A stretch of 40,185 nt of DNA, from assembly GCA_002347365.1 (NCBI GenBank), contig DDWT01000034.1:1-40185 (forward strand), read 5' to 3'. The notes beneath the pieces are model-generated. The model had not been told where the DNA came from, made no database searches, and worked only from the letters and a program-made list of their open reading frames with translations. Both the position numbers and the translations under genes were made by a program. The stretch is from Actinobacteria bacterium UBA2279. GTDB taxonomy: Bacteria > Actinomycetota > Coriobacteriia > Anaerosomatales > Anaerosomataceae. Below are positions 39,881-40,185 of this stretch, piece after piece (position 1 is the first letter of the stretch; the number at the start of each line of letters is the position of its first letter).

Positions 39881-40177
39881 ATGCAACAACCGTTCACGTT
39901 GCCGCCATGCCCGACTTGTGGGGCACCGCGGCAGGCTCTCGAGAGCCGCTTCTGCGTGAAGTGCGGTGCCCCTCTGCCGGTACTGCAGCCCGCACCGACA
40001 GCGATGCCGGTGTACCCGCCCGTCTACCCGCCGATGATGCCGGCGGCTCCGCCGCCCAAGAAGCGCACGAAGCTGTGGGTCACTCTCGGCGTGCTCGCCG
40101 TATTGCTCGGGTGTACCGCCATCGTCGTGATCACCAATGCGCTCGCGATCCTCGATCGCGGCGGCGCGCTCTTCTGA
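39881..40177 (+). CDS. Zinc-ribbon membrane protein
   Basis: A 98-residue protein. Residues 9-33 form a zinc ribbon (CPTCG...CVKCGAPL, two C-x2-C pairs), then a proline-rich linker (VYPPVYPPMMP) and one membrane helix (about 70-92, LWVTLGVLAVLLGCTAIVVI) after KKRTK. The architecture, zinc ribbon plus Pro linker plus single helix, is common in Gram-positive membrane proteins of unknown function. ATG 39881 has GGGGAGG 9 bases upstream. It ends just before the window edge. Confidence 0.82.
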   Translation: MQQPFTLPPCPTCGAPRQALESRFCVKCGAPLPVLQPAPTAMPVYPPVYPPMMPAAPPPKKRTKLWVTLGVLAVLLGCTAIVVITNALAILDRGGALF

Positions 40178-40178
40178 C

Positions 40179-40185
40179 GGGAGGT
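40179..40185 (+). promoter_or_regulatory. Ribosome-binding site of a gene beyond the window
   Basis: The last seven bases read GGGAGGT, a strong SD sequence two bases after the stop of the zinc-ribbon gene. A plus-strand gene probably starts just outside the window in the same transcript. Confidence 0.4.

Noticed and set aside
1..40185. CRISPR arrays, tRNA/rRNA genes, insertion sequences and prophage genes
   Set aside because: No regularly spaced repeats, no cloverleaf with CCA-type arms, no transposase, integrase or phage structural motifs were found on reading both strands.

Overview
The window reads as chromosomal DNA of a high-GC, anaerobic or microaerophilic Gram-positive bacterium, most plausibly an actinobacterium of the Coriobacteriia/Anaerosomatales (OPB41) type. 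That placement is an inference from GC-rich codon use, frequent GTG/TTG starts with strong Shine-Dalgarno (SD) sequences, a CheC/CheD-type chemotaxis operon, a tungstate (Tup) transporter joined to a molybdenum/tungsten cofactor operon, selenium-related genes and Gram-positive cell-wall enzymes. No tRNA, rRNA, CRISPR array, insertion sequence or prophage gene was recognised. Coding density is very high and no gene-free stretch exceeds 300 bases.

Layout. 1-1847 (minus): the 5' tip of an unidentified gene, a RidA-like protein and a receptor without an external sensor domain. 2032-2582 (plus): a two-gene redox operon, a 7-cysteine ferredoxin followed by a short thioredoxin-fold-like protein whose frame is interrupted by TGA; a 12-bp-plus hairpin directly after it fits a bacterial SECIS element, so I call it a selenoprotein. 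2642-5698: a DnaJ-domain protein, a class A penicillin-binding protein and a membrane protein. 5695-9004: EamA and VanZ membrane proteins, then an ECF sigma factor, a DUF5667-type partner and a secreted protein. 9133-12994: a B12-binding radical SAM protein, PilT and an MFS transporter. 13059-15416: an NlpC/P60 hydrolase that appears to start at ATC, a peptidoglycan-binding protein and a small winged-helix-like protein.

15472-24262 (minus) is a chemotaxis operon, transcribed cheR-mcp-cheW-cheY-cheB-cheA-cheC-cheD and ending in a GAF-GGDEF diguanylate cyclase. No flagellar gene is present; PilT nearby suggests, but does not prove, twitching motility as the output. Its candidate promoter overlaps, -10 on -10, that of a divergent L,D-transpeptidase (24342-25376).

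25373-35423 (minus) is the metal-cofactor block: tupA-tupB-tupC import the oxyanion; a MobA-FdhD fusion, MoeA, a 61-residue protein, MobB, MoaA, MoaC, a MOSC protein and MogA make and tailor molybdopterin cofactor; a cysteine-desulfurase-like enzyme and a DUF3343 protein, families linked to selenium/sulfur delivery, close the operon. With the selenoprotein this points to a genome that makes Se- and W/Mo-dependent oxidoreductases. A LysR regulator lies upstream of tupA. 36633-39585 (plus) is a Fur-family regulator plus a CbiMQO cobalt/nickel-type transporter behind a perfect inverted-repeat operator. A small membrane protein and a zinc-ribbon membrane protein finish the window.
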